A program made the position numbers and the translations under genes. A model generated the notes under the pieces. The model was given only the letters and a program-made list of their open reading frames with translations, was not told the origin of the DNA and made no database searches. 64,000 nt of DNA, taken from contig NZ_QPER01000002.1 of NCBI RefSeq assembly GCF_009455635.1, forward strand, positions 2,232,001 to 2,296,000. The letters run 5' to 3'. Of the stretch, positions 1 through 8,413 are shown piece by piece. Every line of letters starts with the position of its first letter. The stretch's first letter is position 1. The DNA comes from Paraburkholderia agricolaris (lineage in GTDB: Bacteria; Pseudomonadota; Gammaproteobacteria; Burkholderiales; Burkholderiaceae).

Positions 1-1
1 G

Positions 2-160
2 CTTTCCTTGGATGGACGTCTCAGATATAGGTCATCCTACAACATTGAGTACCCCTCGCGCAACCAGAAACCCTTGTCAGATGAGGAATTCGGGTTTACG
101 TGGCAGTTACAAGCGAACGGGCCGATGCTAATCTTTGCCAAGACGTACGACAACTTATAA
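2..160 (+). CDS. Unrecognised protein, C-terminal fragment (partial)
   Basis: An open frame runs from the window edge to a TAA at 158-160, giving 52 residues with no start inside the window. The translated end contains SDEEFGFTW and ends AKTYDNL. I do not recognise the family. Codon use differs from the neighbours: AGA, AGG, CTA and TTA all occur in a short stretch and third positions are not strongly GC, which suggests foreign or weakly expressed DNA. It ends 64 nt before garL on the same strand. The reading could be chance, but an open frame this long with protein-like composition at the edge is more likely a real gene end. Confidence 0.4.
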   Translation, partial: LSLDGRLRYRSSYNIEYPSRNQKPLSDEEFGFTWQLQANGPMLIFAKTYDNL

Positions 161-224
161 CATTCGCTTCAGCAACTGTCGGTGCTTGCCCCTCTTAATC
201 GCAGTTCAAGGAGACATCATCCCC

Positions 225-1025
225 ATGACAGCCGCCACCCCTTATCAGCCCCTACCCAATAGCTTTCGCCACGCCGTGTGCGGCGGCGAAACCCTGATCG
301 GCTGCTGGGCCTCGCTTGCCAGCCCGATTGTCACGGAACTGCTCGGCGTCATCGGCTTCGACTGGATGCTGCTCGATGCGGAACACGCGCCGAACGACGT
401 TCTCACTTTGATCCCCCAGTTGATGGCGCTCAAGGACAGCCCGAGCGCGCCGGTGGTACGGCCGCCTGCCAACGACAGCGTATTCATCAAGCGGCTGCTG
501 GATAGCGGCTTTTCGAATTTTCTGGTGCCATTCGTCGATAGCGCCGAAGACGCGCAGCGCGCCGTCGCCGCGACGCGTTACCCGCCGCAAGGTATCCGCG
601 GCGTCTCGGTGAGTCACCGGGGCAACCGCTATGGAACGGTCGCCAACTACTTCGACGTCGCCAACGACAACGTCTGCGTGATCGTTCAGATCGAAAGCCG
701 CAAGGCCATCGACAACATTGACGAGATTCTCGCCGTGGACGGCGTCGATGCCGTTTTCGTCGGACCGTCCGATCTCGCGGTCGCCTACGGCCATATCGGC
801 AACCCGAACCACCCCGACGTGCAGCAAGCAATCGCGCACGTCTTCGAACGCGCTCAGGCGGCCGGCAAGCCGAGCGGCATCCTCGCCCCCGTGCAGGCCG
901 ACGCGGAGCGCTATCTCTCGATGGGTTGCCGCGTCGTCGCGGTCTGTGCGGATATGGGGCTGCTAAAAACCGCCGCACAGACGGTTCAACAACACTTCAT
1001 GCAGAAACAGGCGGACCGCAAGTAA
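225..1025 (+). CDS. garL: 5-keto-4-deoxy-D-glucarate aldolase GarL
   Basis: 266 aa class II aldolase of the HpcH/HpaI family. It cleaves 5-keto-4-deoxyglucarate to pyruvate and tartronate semialdehyde in the cytosol. The sequence follows E. coli GarL closely by memory, with [32 protein letters not shown] and [13 protein letters not shown]. Expected active-site residues are visible: His54, Arg79, and metal ligands Glu157 (in QIES) and Asp183 (in GPSD). I chose the ATG at 225 because an AAGGAG lies about 10 nt upstream and family length fits; an upstream ATG at 135 would add 30 atypical residues. garR follows after 32 nt, so the two are probably co-transcribed, and GarR uses the aldehyde product. 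Confidence 0.93.
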   Translation: MTAATPYQPLPNSFRHAVCGGETLIGCWASLASPIVTELLGVIGFDWMLLDAEHAPNDVLTLIPQLMALKDSPSAPVVRPPANDSVFIKRLLDSGFSNFLVPFVDSAEDAQRAVAATRYPPQGIRGVSVSHRGNRYGTVANYFDVANDNVCVIVQIESRKAIDNIDEILAVDGVDAVFVGPSDLAVAYGHIGNPNHPDVQQAIAHVFERAQAAGKPSGILAPVQADAERYLSMGCRVVAVCADMGLLKTAAQTVQQHFMQKQADRK

Positions 1026-1057
1026 AGACGGCCGCCATGACATCCACGGAGCATTCC

Positions 1058-1951
1058 ATGCAAAAAGCAGGCTTTATCGGACTCGGCATCATGGGCAAGC
1101 CCATGGCCGCCAACCTTCTCAAGAACGGCGTCGCCCTTGCCGCGTTCACGCGCAGCGGCGTGCCCGATGAACTCACCCAAGCCGGCGCGATCGCATGCGA
1201 CAGCCCGGCCGCCGTGGCCGCGCATGCCGACGTGATCTTCGTCATGGTGCCGGACACGCCGGACGTCGAACGCGTGCTGTTTGGCGAACAGGGACTCGCG
1301 GATGCGTTGCGCCCCGGACAGATCGTGGTCGACATGAGCTCGATTTCGCCGATGGCCACGCGCGACTTCGCGGCCCGCGTGCGTGAGCACGGCGCGGACT
1401 ATCTCGACGCACCGGTTTCCGGTGGCGAGGTCGGCGCCAAGGCCGGCTCGCTGACCATCATGGTAGGCGGCGAAACAGCCACCTTCGAGAGCGTCAAGCC
1501 GCTCTTCGACATGATGGGCAAGAACGTCACGCTGATCGGCGGCGTCGGCGCGGGCCAGGTGTGCAAGGTGGCCAATCAGGTGATCGTCGCCGCGACGATT
1601 GAAGCTGTCGGCGAAGCGCTGTTGCTCGCTTCCAAGGCCGGCGTCGATCCGGCACGCGTGCGCGAAGCGTTGATGGGCGGCTTTGCGTCCTCGCGCATTC
1701 TCGAAGTACACGGCGAACGGATGACGAAGCGCACCTTCGACCCGGGTTTTCGCATCGAGCTTCACCAGAAGGACCTGAATCTCGCGCTCTCGACTGCTCA
1801 GGCACTTGGCGTCTCCTTGCCGAATACGGCCACCTGCCAGGCGCTCTTCAACGCCTGCGTGGCGCATGGCGGTAAAGCATGGGATCACTCGGCCATGGTT
1901 CGTGCGCTCGAAATACTCGCCAATCACGAAATCGGCCAGCAAACCGCCTAA
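1058..1951 (+). CDS. garR: Tartronate semialdehyde reductase GarR (2-hydroxy-3-oxopropionate reductase)
   Basis: 297 aa NAD(P)-dependent beta-hydroxyacid dehydrogenase that reduces tartronate semialdehyde to D-glycerate, the step after GarL. The N-terminus carries the Rossmann motif GFIGLGIMGKPMAANLL. The family substrate motif appears as DAPVSGGEVGAKAGSL, and the catalytic Lys lies in GQVCKVANQ. The C-terminal all-helical domain contains FRIELHQKDLNLAL. An ATG at 1037 is also in frame, but the ATG at 1058 is preceded by CGGAG at good spacing and begins directly at the Rossmann strand. The hairpin at 1971-2016 follows its stop codon. Confidence 0.93.
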   Translation: MQKAGFIGLGIMGKPMAANLLKNGVALAAFTRSGVPDELTQAGAIACDSPAAVAAHADVIFVMVPDTPDVERVLFGEQGLADALRPGQIVVDMSSISPMATRDFAARVREHGADYLDAPVSGGEVGAKAGSLTIMVGGETATFESVKPLFDMMGKNVTLIGGVGAGQVCKVANQVIVAATIEAVGEALLLASKAGVDPARVREALMGGFASSRILEVHGERMTKRTFDPGFRIELHQKDLNLALSTAQALGVSLPNTATCQALFNACVAHGGKAWDHSAMVRALEILANHEIGQQTA

Positions 1952-1970
1952 CCCAACCGACCCGGCTCCC

Positions 1971-2016
1971 AGCGCCGCCCCACTCTCTATGCAAATAGAA
2001 AAGTGGGAGCGGCGCT
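1971..2016 (+). terminator. Long hairpin after garR, terminator-like
   Basis: The arms AGCGCCGCCCCACT (1971-1984) and AGTGGGAGCGGCGCT (2002-2016) pair over 14 bp with one bulged A. An inner TCTAT/ATAGA stem closes on a GCAA tetraloop. It begins 20 nt after the garR stop. There is no run of T after it (TTCCCC follows), so it may be an imperfect terminator or an mRNA-stabilising structure. Confidence 0.5.
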
Positions 2017-2230
2017 TCCCCACGTTCACGGCCTGAGCCAACGAGTCTTATCAGCAACAGCTTCACTGTCGGTGCAGTTTTATTACAAATATTAAGGATG
2101 ACTGACAGATAGAAAGATCGTTCCTAAGTTCATCGCTGATTCAGGCGACGGATGGAAGAACCGCGTTCCACCGCGCCCCGAAGAGTTCTGACGATCATTC
2201 ACAACTCCCGCCAAGGGAAAGGAGACATCC

Positions 2231-4426
2231 GTGGCAACCCACGATAAAAACAACGGCAGGCAGGCAGTATCGAGAACCGCCGGCCGAAGCGAACCGAATT
2301 CACCTAAACGCAGAGCGTTTATCCTGCTCGCAGGAACCTCCGCGGGCGCCACCCTGCTAGGCACCTTGCCCGGGTGCGGCGGCGGCAGCGGCTCCGTGAA
2401 CGCCACGCCGCCGGCGTCGACGCCACCCACCGCGGCGGCGGACCCGATCTGGGGCCCTACCGGCCAGGCAACGGCCATCATCAACAGGCTTGCCGCCATC
2501 ACCCCGTCGACGTTCCCGGCTACTGATTTTCAGGTGACGAGCTACGGCGCGCGCACGCTGCCGGCGTCTGCGTTGATCCAGGCGAGCGCGTGGCCCGGCG
2601 GCACGATCTCATGGGTAACCGGCTCGCAAGCCGCGACGTCGCCGCAAAGCCCCGGCTCGAACGTGATGGTGCCGTGGGATATGACGGACACGGTGTACGA
2701 TTCCTGCTCGCCATTCAATGCCGCGATTCAGGCCGCGCACGCGGCGGGTGGCGGCCGGGTGGTGGTGCCGGCCGGCAACTGGTATTGCGGCGGCCCGATC
2801 GTACTCCTGAGCAATGTGAATTTTCATCTGAGTTCCGGTTGCACGATCTATTTCAGCCCGAACCCGGCCGACTACGCGAAGAACGGCCCGTATGCGACGG
2901 CGAACGGGAATCTGTACTGGACGCGCTGGCAGGCGAACGACTGCCTGAACTTCGGCTCGCCGATCTATGCGTACCAGCAGAACAACATCGCGCTGACCGC
3001 CGACGACAACACCTGCGTCCTGAACGGCCAGGCGATGACACCGATGCAGTTGAGCACCAGGGCGCCGACCTCGTGCTGGTGGACATGGAAAGGCTCGAGC
3101 AACGAGTACGGTTACGTGAAACCGGCTTCCGGAGGCGCGCCGGTTTCGCAGGCCGACGCGAACACAGGCACCTCCGCCTATCCGGCCAACTCCGCCACCT
3201 ACCCGGCCAGCGTTGCCTTGACGAGTCTGCCCGCGGCCCAGGTCACGAATCCGCAGGCTAATGTGTCGTTCACGAATCAGGACGGTACGACGACAACGCT
3301 GATGAATCTGCTCACGGTTTCGGGCTGGAATCAGGATCAGAACTACCTGCCCGCCCTGTCTGAACTCGGCGTGCCCGTTATGAATCGCGTCTTCGGCCTC
3401 GGTCACTTTCTGCGTCCGTGCATGGTCGAATTCATCGGCTGCACCAACGTGCTGCTGCAGAACTACCACACACAGAACACACCGTTCTGGCAGCATCACC
3501 CGACCGATTGCACGAACGTGGTGATCGACGGCGTGTTCGCGGACAGCATCGGCCCGAACAACGACGGCTTCGATCCGGATGCATGTAACTACGTGCTGGT
3601 GCAGAACGTCCAGTTCAATACCGGCGACGACTGCATCGCGATCAAGTCCGGCAAATGCCTCGACACGGAATATGGCCCCATGCAGAACATCGTGGTCCAG
3701 AACTGCACGATGCAAAGCGGTCATGGCGGGCTCACGATCGGTAGCGAAATGAGCGCGGGCGTGGAAAACGTCTACGCCCGCAATCTGACGATGCAAAACG
3801 AGAACTGGGCGAGCAATCCGCTGAACATCGCGTTGCGCTTCAAGACCAACATGAATCGTGGCGGCTTCATCAATAACGTGTGGATCAACGGTGTGACGCT
3901 GCCCAACGGCGTGAACCTGGCGGGCAAATACGGCGGCGGCGCGCTGGGCGCGAGCGTTCCGGGCTCGGTTCCCGGCACCGGCACGGTCGGCCTCACGGCC
4001 AACCCGTCCACCGGCCAGGGCGGCCTGATCACGTTCGACTGCGACTACAGCCCCTCGGGCGATGCGGTCCGCTGGAACCCGGCAACGATCAACAACGTGA
4101 ACATTTCGAATGTGAACGCGACCAACACCTCGGGTTCGGTGAGCTACGCGATGCCCGCAGGCTTCTCCGCGACGTCGGCTTCATGCTTCCAGGCGATCGT
4201 CGCGCAGGGTCCCGTGGCAGCGGACTACAACGGCCCGCTGCCGGTACCGGCGATACAGCCGATTACCGGCGTGACGATCTCGAACTGCAACCTGGGGACG
4301 CCGATCTGCACGGGACCGGCAACCACAAACACGCCGGGACCGGTCTTCGTGAACAACGTAAAAGCCATCACGCTCAGCAACGTGGTGATTGGCGGCGTCA
4401 CGTATAACAGCTCGCTGATTGGCTGA
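2231..4426 (+). CDS. Exported glycoside hydrolase family 28 protein (polygalacturonase-like)
   Basis: 731 aa with a GTG start behind GGAAAGGAG. It probably hydrolyses polygalacturonan (pectin) outside the cytoplasm. The N-terminus (residues 27-52) has a twin-arginine-like KRR, a hydrophobic stretch and a lipobox-like LPGC followed by a Gly/Ser linker, suggesting a Tat-exported lipoprotein. All four GH28 catalytic blocks are present: NNDGFD (Asp445), GDDCIAIKSG (Asp466, Asp467), SGHGG (His498) and RFK (Arg536, Lys538). The protein is much longer than a typical 400-450 aa GH28 enzyme; an N-terminal extension of roughly 200 residues precedes the right-handed beta-helix. It sits between garR and the uronate transporter and udh genes, supporting a role in supplying galacturonate. 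Substrate (homogalacturonan versus rhamnogalacturonan or xylogalacturonan) cannot be told from sequence. Confidence 0.88.
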   Translation: MATHDKNNGRQAVSRTAGRSEPNSPKRRAFILLAGTSAGATLLGTLPGCGGGSGSVNATPPASTPPTAAADPIWGPTGQATAIINRLAAITPSTFPATDFQVTSYGARTLPASALIQASAWPGGTISWVTGSQAATSPQSPGSNVMVPWDMTDTVYDSCSPFNAAIQAAHAAGGGRVVVPAGNWYCGGPIVLLSNVNFHLSSGCTIYFSPNPADYAKNGPYATANGNLYWTRWQANDCLNFGSPIYAYQQNNIALTADDNTCVLNGQAMTPMQLSTRAPTSCWWTWKGSSNEYGYVKPASGGAPVSQADANTGTSAYPANSATYPASVALTSLPAAQVTNPQANVSFTNQDGTTTTLMNLLTVSGWNQDQNYLPALSELGVPVMNRVFGLGHFLRPCMVEFIGCTNVLLQNYHTQNTPFWQHHPTDCTNVVIDGVFADSIGPNNDGFDPDACNYVLVQNVQFNTGDDCIAIKSGKCLDTEYGPMQNIVVQNCTMQSGHGGLTIGSEMSAGVENVYARNLTMQNENWASNPLNIALRFKTNMNRGGFINNVWINGVTLPNGVNLAGKYGGGALGASVPGSVPGTGTVGLTANPSTGQGGLITFDCDYSPSGDAVRWNPATINNVNISNVNATNTSGSVSYAMPAGFSATSASCFQAIVAQGPVAADYNGPLPVPAIQPITGVTISNCNLGTPICTGPATTNTPGPVFVNNVKAITLSNVVIGGVTYNSSLIG

Positions 4427-4447
4427 CGGATAGGCGGGAGGTAAAAC

Positions 4448-4479
4448 AAATGGCGGCGCCCTCGGGCGCCGCCATTTTT
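4448..4479 (+). terminator. Intrinsic terminator
   Basis: A perfect 13-bp stem, AAATGGCGGCGCC at 4448-4460 and its complement at 4465-4477, with a CTCG tetraloop and a T5 run at 4475-4479. It follows the polygalacturonase by 21 nt. It lies between convergent genes and the A-rich left flank would let it also stop transcripts from the MFS gene on the minus strand. Confidence 0.9.
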
Positions 4480-4531
4480 CATTAACCGGCGTGCTTCGCG
4501 AGCCGACTTTAAACGTTATTCACTTTGCTAC

Positions 4532-5824
4532 TCACTTGGCCACCGCACTCACTGCCGTCCAGCGCGGCTCGGGTGTCTTGTCGCTGCTTCGGGCCAACAG
4601 ACACACCACACCCGCCGCGATGATGTCGAACACCGCCAGCACCACAAACAACGGGCTGTAGCCGATCTGCGTGACCAGCACGCCAAACAGCGCTGTGAAT
4701 GCCGCCGCGCCCAGATAACCCGCCATGCCGCCCATGCCGGTGGCGGTAGCGACTTCGTTCTTGCCGAACATGTCGGAGGTGATCGCGTACAGCGCACCCG
4801 ACAGGGTCTGGTGGGCAAAGCCGCCGACACACAGCAACGCAACGGCAGCATAAGGACTCGCCACCAGCCCGACGCAGGCCGGGCCGATCATGCAGAGCGC
4901 GCCAACCACGAAAACCAGCTTGCGCGACGTGAACAGCGAGACCTTCACATACTTATGAAACAGCGGGCTCAGGTAGCCGCCGAGTACGCAGCCGATATCC
5001 GCCGCCAGAAACGGCATCCACGCGTACAGCGCGACTTCCTTCAGGTTCATGTGCCGCTCGGTCATCATGTAGAGCGGAATCCACGCGTTGAAGGTTTGCC
5101 ACGCCGGCTCGGAGAGAATCCGCGGAATACCGATTGCCCAGAAATCGCGGCTGCCGAGCATGGCAGTCCAACTGCGTTTGACCGCGCCGAATTCACTGTG
5201 CTTCGCCTCCTGCCCGCTGAGGATGTATTCGCGCTCGGCGTCGCTCAACAGCTTCTGTTTCTGCGGGTGCTTGTACAGCAGCATCCATAGCACGCTCCAG
5301 ACAATCCCCGCCACGCCGACGATCAGAAACGCCCATTGCCATTGGCCGTGCAGCAACGCCCAGACAACCAGCGGCGGCGCCAGCAGCGCCCCCACGGACG
5401 AGCCGATATTGAACCAGCCAATCGCAACTGAGCGCTCCTTCGCCGGGAACCACTCGCTCGTCGCCTTGACGCCGGCCGGGATGCCGGCCGCTTCGGCAAT
5501 GCCAAGCACGCCGCGAAACAACGCCAGGCTGCGCCAGCCCGTCGACCAGGCCGCCGCCGCGCAGGCGAGCGACCAGGCCAGCGCAAACGCCGCAAAGCCG
5601 AGCTTGGTGCCGACCGTGTCGAGCACATAGCCCGCGACCGGCTGCATGAACGCGTAGCAAAGCTGCCACGCCACCACCACGTGCGAATACTGCGCGGTCG
5701 TGATGTTGAGGTCCTTCATCAACGTCGGCGCGGCCACCGACAACGTATTGCGCGCAAGGTAATTGATGATCAGGCCGGCCGCGACCAGGCTGACCATCCA
5801 CCAGCGGATGCCTTTGATTTTCAT
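4532..5824 (-). CDS. MFS transporter, ACS family, hexuronate/glucarate-type
   Basis: 430 aa, about 12 membrane segments, from the anion:cation symporter family that includes ExuT and GudP. It likely imports galacturonate or glucarate with protons. The start MKIKGIRWWMVSLVAAG and the first-helix motif INYLARNTLSVAAPTLM are typical of ExuT-like members, as is ATSEWFPAKERSVAIGWFN between helices 4 and 5. A GAGGAG ribosome site precedes the ATG. It lies 29 nt downstream of udh on the same strand, so the two probably form one transcript that couples uptake to oxidation. Exact substrate is inferred from context. Confidence 0.85.
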   Translation of the reverse strand: MKIKGIRWWMVSLVAAGLIINYLARNTLSVAAPTLMKDLNITTAQYSHVVVAWQLCYAFMQPVAGYVLDTVGTKLGFAAFALAWSLACAAAAWSTGWRSLALFRGVLGIAEAAGIPAGVKATSEWFPAKERSVAIGWFNIGSSVGALLAPPLVVWALLHGQWQWAFLIVGVAGIVWSVLWMLLYKHPQKQKLLSDAEREYILSGQEAKHSEFGAVKRSWTAMLGSRDFWAIGIPRILSEPAWQTFNAWIPLYMMTERHMNLKEVALYAWMPFLAADIGCVLGGYLSPLFHKYVKVSLFTSRKLVFVVGALCMIGPACVGLVASPYAAVALLCVGGFAHQTLSGALYAITSDMFGKNEVATATGMGGMAGYLGAAAFTALFGVLVTQIGYSPLFVVLAVFDIIAAGVVCLLARSSDKTPEPRWTAVSAVAK

Positions 5825-5853
5825 GACTGCGTCTCCTCGTATTGCTTAACCAA

Positions 5854-6678
5854 TCAGGACGGCCGGCCCGCGGCGACGGCGACGCCGTCGTCGCGCGAGT
5901 AATCGATGCCGACGAAGCTGCCGCCCTGGTAACGCTGACCCAATGCATCGAGCGGGTTCGGCTGCGCCAGGATTGCCTCGGCGTAGACCTCGGCGTCCTG
6001 CGTCGGCCGATAACCCAAACGCTCGGCACCGCTGTTGTCCCACCAGCTACGCTGGTTGGCTGACACACCCCACACGGTGATGAATCCGACGTCCTCTGCT
6101 TCGACACAGCGGTCGAGGAAATGCAGCAGGTCGTCATGACCGAACCAGGTGCTCAGGTGCCGCTGCTCGGTCGGCCGCTCGAGGCAACTACCAATGCGCA
6201 CGCAAATACTCTCGATGCCGTGCTTGTCCCAATACATGCGCGCAAGCGCTTCGCCCCACACCTTGCTCAGACCGTAGAAACCGTCCGGGCGCAGTGCGCA
6301 ATCGAGACTGAGATGTTCGGTGACCGGATACATGCCGATCGCGTGATTCGAGCTGGCAAACACCACACGGCGAACGCCCTGCCGGCGCGCGCCTTCGTAC
6401 ACTTCGACCAGCGCGCGCAGGTTGTTGTCGATGATTTCCGGGAGCGGGCGCTCCACGCTCGTGCCGGCGAAATGAATCAGCATATCGACGCCGGCCAGCA
6501 AGCGATCGACGACGGCGGGATCGCGCAGGTCGCCATGCATGACGTCCTCACCTTCCACCAATGGCACCAGAGCCTTTGAACCCGCGGCCGACCGCAAGGG
6601 GATCCCGCGTGCGATCAATGCCGCGCGCACTACGGAGCCGAGTTGGCCACCGGCCCCACTCAGGGCAATTTTCTTCAT
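5854..6678 (-). CDS. udh: Uronate dehydrogenase (NAD-dependent)
   Basis: 274 aa extended short-chain dehydrogenase. It oxidises D-galacturonate or D-glucuronate to the aldarolactone with NAD+, the entry step of the bacterial oxidative uronate pathway. The dinucleotide motif is GAGGQLG (residues 8-14). The catalytic set is Ser110 (in FASSNH), Tyr135 and Lys139 (in YGLSK). FAGTSVERPLPEII and WWDNSGAERLGY match known uronate dehydrogenases. AAGGA lies 5 nt before the ATG. The transporter gene follows downstream. Upstream is a 416-nt promoter region with two strong palindromes. A galactarate or glucarate dehydratase, needed to link Udh to GarL, is not in the window. Confidence 0.92.
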   Translation of the reverse strand: MKKIALSGAGGQLGSVVRAALIARGIPLRSAAGSKALVPLVEGEDVMHGDLRDPAVVDRLLAGVDMLIHFAGTSVERPLPEIIDNNLRALVEVYEGARRQGVRRVVFASSNHAIGMYPVTEHLSLDCALRPDGFYGLSKVWGEALARMYWDKHGIESICVRIGSCLERPTEQRHLSTWFGHDDLLHFLDRCVEAEDVGFITVWGVSANQRSWWDNSGAERLGYRPTQDAEVYAEAILAQPNPLDALGQRYQGGSFVGIDYSRDDGVAVAAGRPS

Positions 6679-6768
6679 AAGATTCCTTTACAGCGCTGCG
6701 CGCGATTGAGCCGGAGGACGGCAAGCAGAGGAGCCGCGACGGCATGGGACCGGATTGATCCCTTGGTT

Positions 6769-6782
6769 GTACGATAACGTAC
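6769..6782. promoter_or_regulatory. Inverted repeat GTACG-N4-CGTAC, candidate operator
   Basis: GTACG and CGTAC flank ATAA inside the sequence TTGTACGATAACGTACTA, about 90-104 nt upstream of the udh start codon. The size and symmetry fit a dimeric repressor such as a GntR-family uronate regulator, but no such regulator gene is adjacent. Confidence 0.5.
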
Positions 6783-6885
6783 TATTTACAATCTGCGGAT
6801 GGATTTCAACCAGGCATTTACCCCTAGTAATTCTCGATAAATGGTAAATTATTGTTAGCAATCAAAGACGTGTTGCCGCCTCTAT

Positions 6886-6903
6886 TTATATGACGTCATA
6901 TAA
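6886..6903. promoter_or_regulatory. 18-bp perfect palindrome, candidate operator
   Basis: TTATATGACGTCATATAA is its own reverse complement over 18 bp. It sits in the AT-rich centre of the udh/DUF2867 intergenic region, 208 nt from the udh start and 191 nt from the DUF2867 start, so it could serve either direction. Confidence 0.5.
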
Positions 6904-7094
6904 CACTTCGCGTGAATTGACGCGAACTCATACGCCACCTGAACAAGATGCCCGGTAGGTTGAATGACACCGGTGCTCGAGCGCGCGCCGGCCGACGCGC
7001 GTAGACTTGGCGCGTATTCGCGCGATCGAACCGCGGCGAGCCCGCAGCGACGCCGTCCCTTTATCACGATCTATCTTCAGCTCCGCCGCTTCCC

Positions 7095-7634
7095 ATGCCA
7101 GATACCAGCCGTTCCGTGCTTTGCGTCGCTGTGCCGGCCGAATCCGGCGTAGGCCGCCTTTACGATGCCCCGGACCTCGCGGATGCGTACGCCGTCCGCT
7201 TGCCGGACGGCACCATTGACGACCCGGAATTACTCGCGCGTTTTCTGTTTGCGCACCAGCCGCGATGGGTGGCGAAACTCCTGAGCCTGCGCGATGCGCT
7301 AGTCGCCCATTTCGGAATCAAGACGGCAAAGGAGCTGCGCGCGGCTGGTTCGTCCAGCACGAGAGAACGCGTCGACATCTTCAGAATCTACACGCGCAGC
7401 GCGCGCGAGATCATCCTCGGCGAGAACGACAGCCATCTCGACTTCAGGCTTTCGCTGTTGCAGCAAACGCGCGATACGCACGAGGGCGGCACGCGCTATC
7501 TGATCCTGTCTACCGTCGTGCATTGCCACAACGGGCTCGGTCGTTTCTATATCCTCGCCATCGCCCCGTTCCACCGCCTGGTGGTTCGCTCATCGTTGCG
7601 CCGGGCGGCGCGCATCGGCTGGCCGACGGCCTGA
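7095..7634 (+). CDS. DUF2867 domain protein
   Basis: 179 aa protein of unknown function. The pattern of [31 protein letters not shown] and a central [13 protein letters not shown] matches the DUF2867 family as I know it, and [14 protein letters not shown] lies in the middle. There is no signal peptide or membrane segment. The family is often found fused to or beside NAD-dependent epimerases, which fits weakly with the divergent udh. No good ribosome site is visible before the ATG at 7095. It converges on the iclR-type gene, whose stop is 9 nt away. Confidence 0.75.
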   Translation: MPDTSRSVLCVAVPAESGVGRLYDAPDLADAYAVRLPDGTIDDPELLARFLFAHQPRWVAKLLSLRDALVAHFGIKTAKELRAAGSSSTRERVDIFRIYTRSAREIILGENDSHLDFRLSLLQQTRDTHEGGTRYLILSTVVHCHNGLGRFYILAIAPFHRLVVRSSLRRAARIGWPTA

Positions 7635-7642
7635 GCGGCGTC

Positions 7643-8395
7643 TTATTCCTGCGGCTCCTGCTGCTCCTGAAGCTCGATCGCCTGCTTCACGCGCATCAAT
7701 TCGACCGCATGGGCTTTCTGATCTTTCTGTATGCGCTCGGTGGGGCCCACCACCGAAAGGCCGTACAACTCTCCACCTATCGTCACGGCAACCGCGATCG
7801 CCGACAACTCCGGCGCGCTCTCGCCGAGATTGGCGCACCAGCCTAGCGCCTTTGCTGCCGCCGCTTGCGCGACAAGCCCAGGCAGATCGGCAACGGTCGC
7901 AGCCGTGAAACGTTCGAACGACAGTTGCGTGCCGAGTGACTGCTGCGCGGCGGCATCCAGTTCACCAAAAATCGCCTTGCCGATCGAGTTCGCATGCAAC
8001 GGACGCAACTCGCCGGGCGCGCGCGTATAGCGAATCGCCTTGGTCGACTCGACCACATCGAGATACACCACGGCGGTACCGTGAATCTTGCCGAGCACCG
8101 CCGTCTCGCCGCTCGCGTCGCGCAATTCGACGAGACGCGGATGCACCATCTCGACAATCGGATCGACCGCATTGATCGCGCTTGCAAGCAACTGCAAGCG
8201 ACGCGTCGGATAGTAGCCGCCCCGTTTTCTGACCTCGTACAGATAGCCGCGGCTCACCAGCGTGCGGGCGAGCGCGAGGCAACTCGACACCGGCACGTTC
8301 AGCAAACGCGCGAGTTCGGTGAGCGGCAGCGGCCGTTGTTCGGCGGCGAACAGTTCGAACAGGTCTAAGGTGCGGGCAACGAGTTTGACATCCAT
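7643..8395 (-). CDS. IclR-family transcriptional regulator
   Basis: 250 aa. The N-terminal winged helix (about residues 1-70) has LPLTELARLLNVPVSSCLALARTL as the helix-turn-helix. The C-terminal effector domain (about 75-245) shows GELRPLHANSIGKAIFG, WCANLGESAPELSAIAVAV and GLSVVGPTERI, all typical of IclR effector pockets. The tail is unusually Glu/Gln rich. It is the last gene of the leftward operon with the CoA-transferase, CitMHS transporter and acyl-CoA dehydrogenase, 18 nt after the dehydrogenase, so it probably controls that operon in response to the acid or its CoA ester. Confidence 0.9.
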   Translation of the reverse strand: MDVKLVARTLDLFELFAAEQRPLPLTELARLLNVPVSSCLALARTLVSRGYLYEVRKRGGYYPTRRLQLLASAINAVDPIVEMVHPRLVELRDASGETAVLGKIHGTAVVYLDVVESTKAIRYTRAPGELRPLHANSIGKAIFGELDAAAQQSLGTQLSFERFTAATVADLPGLVAQAAAAKALGWCANLGESAPELSAIAVAVTIGGELYGLSVVGPTERIQKDQKAHAVELMRVKQAIELQEQQEPQE

Positions 8396-8413
8396 GGCGG
8401 CGAGGTGAAATGC

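Larger units (their letters stand above)
6679..7094. other. Divergent intergenic region between udh and the DUF2867 gene
   Basis: 416 nt without a convincing gene. It is AT-richer than its surroundings, especially at 6770-6910, and holds an inverted repeat at 6769-6782 and an 18-bp perfect palindrome at 6886-6903. It probably contains the udh promoter and the promoter of the rightward gene. Confidence 0.7.
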
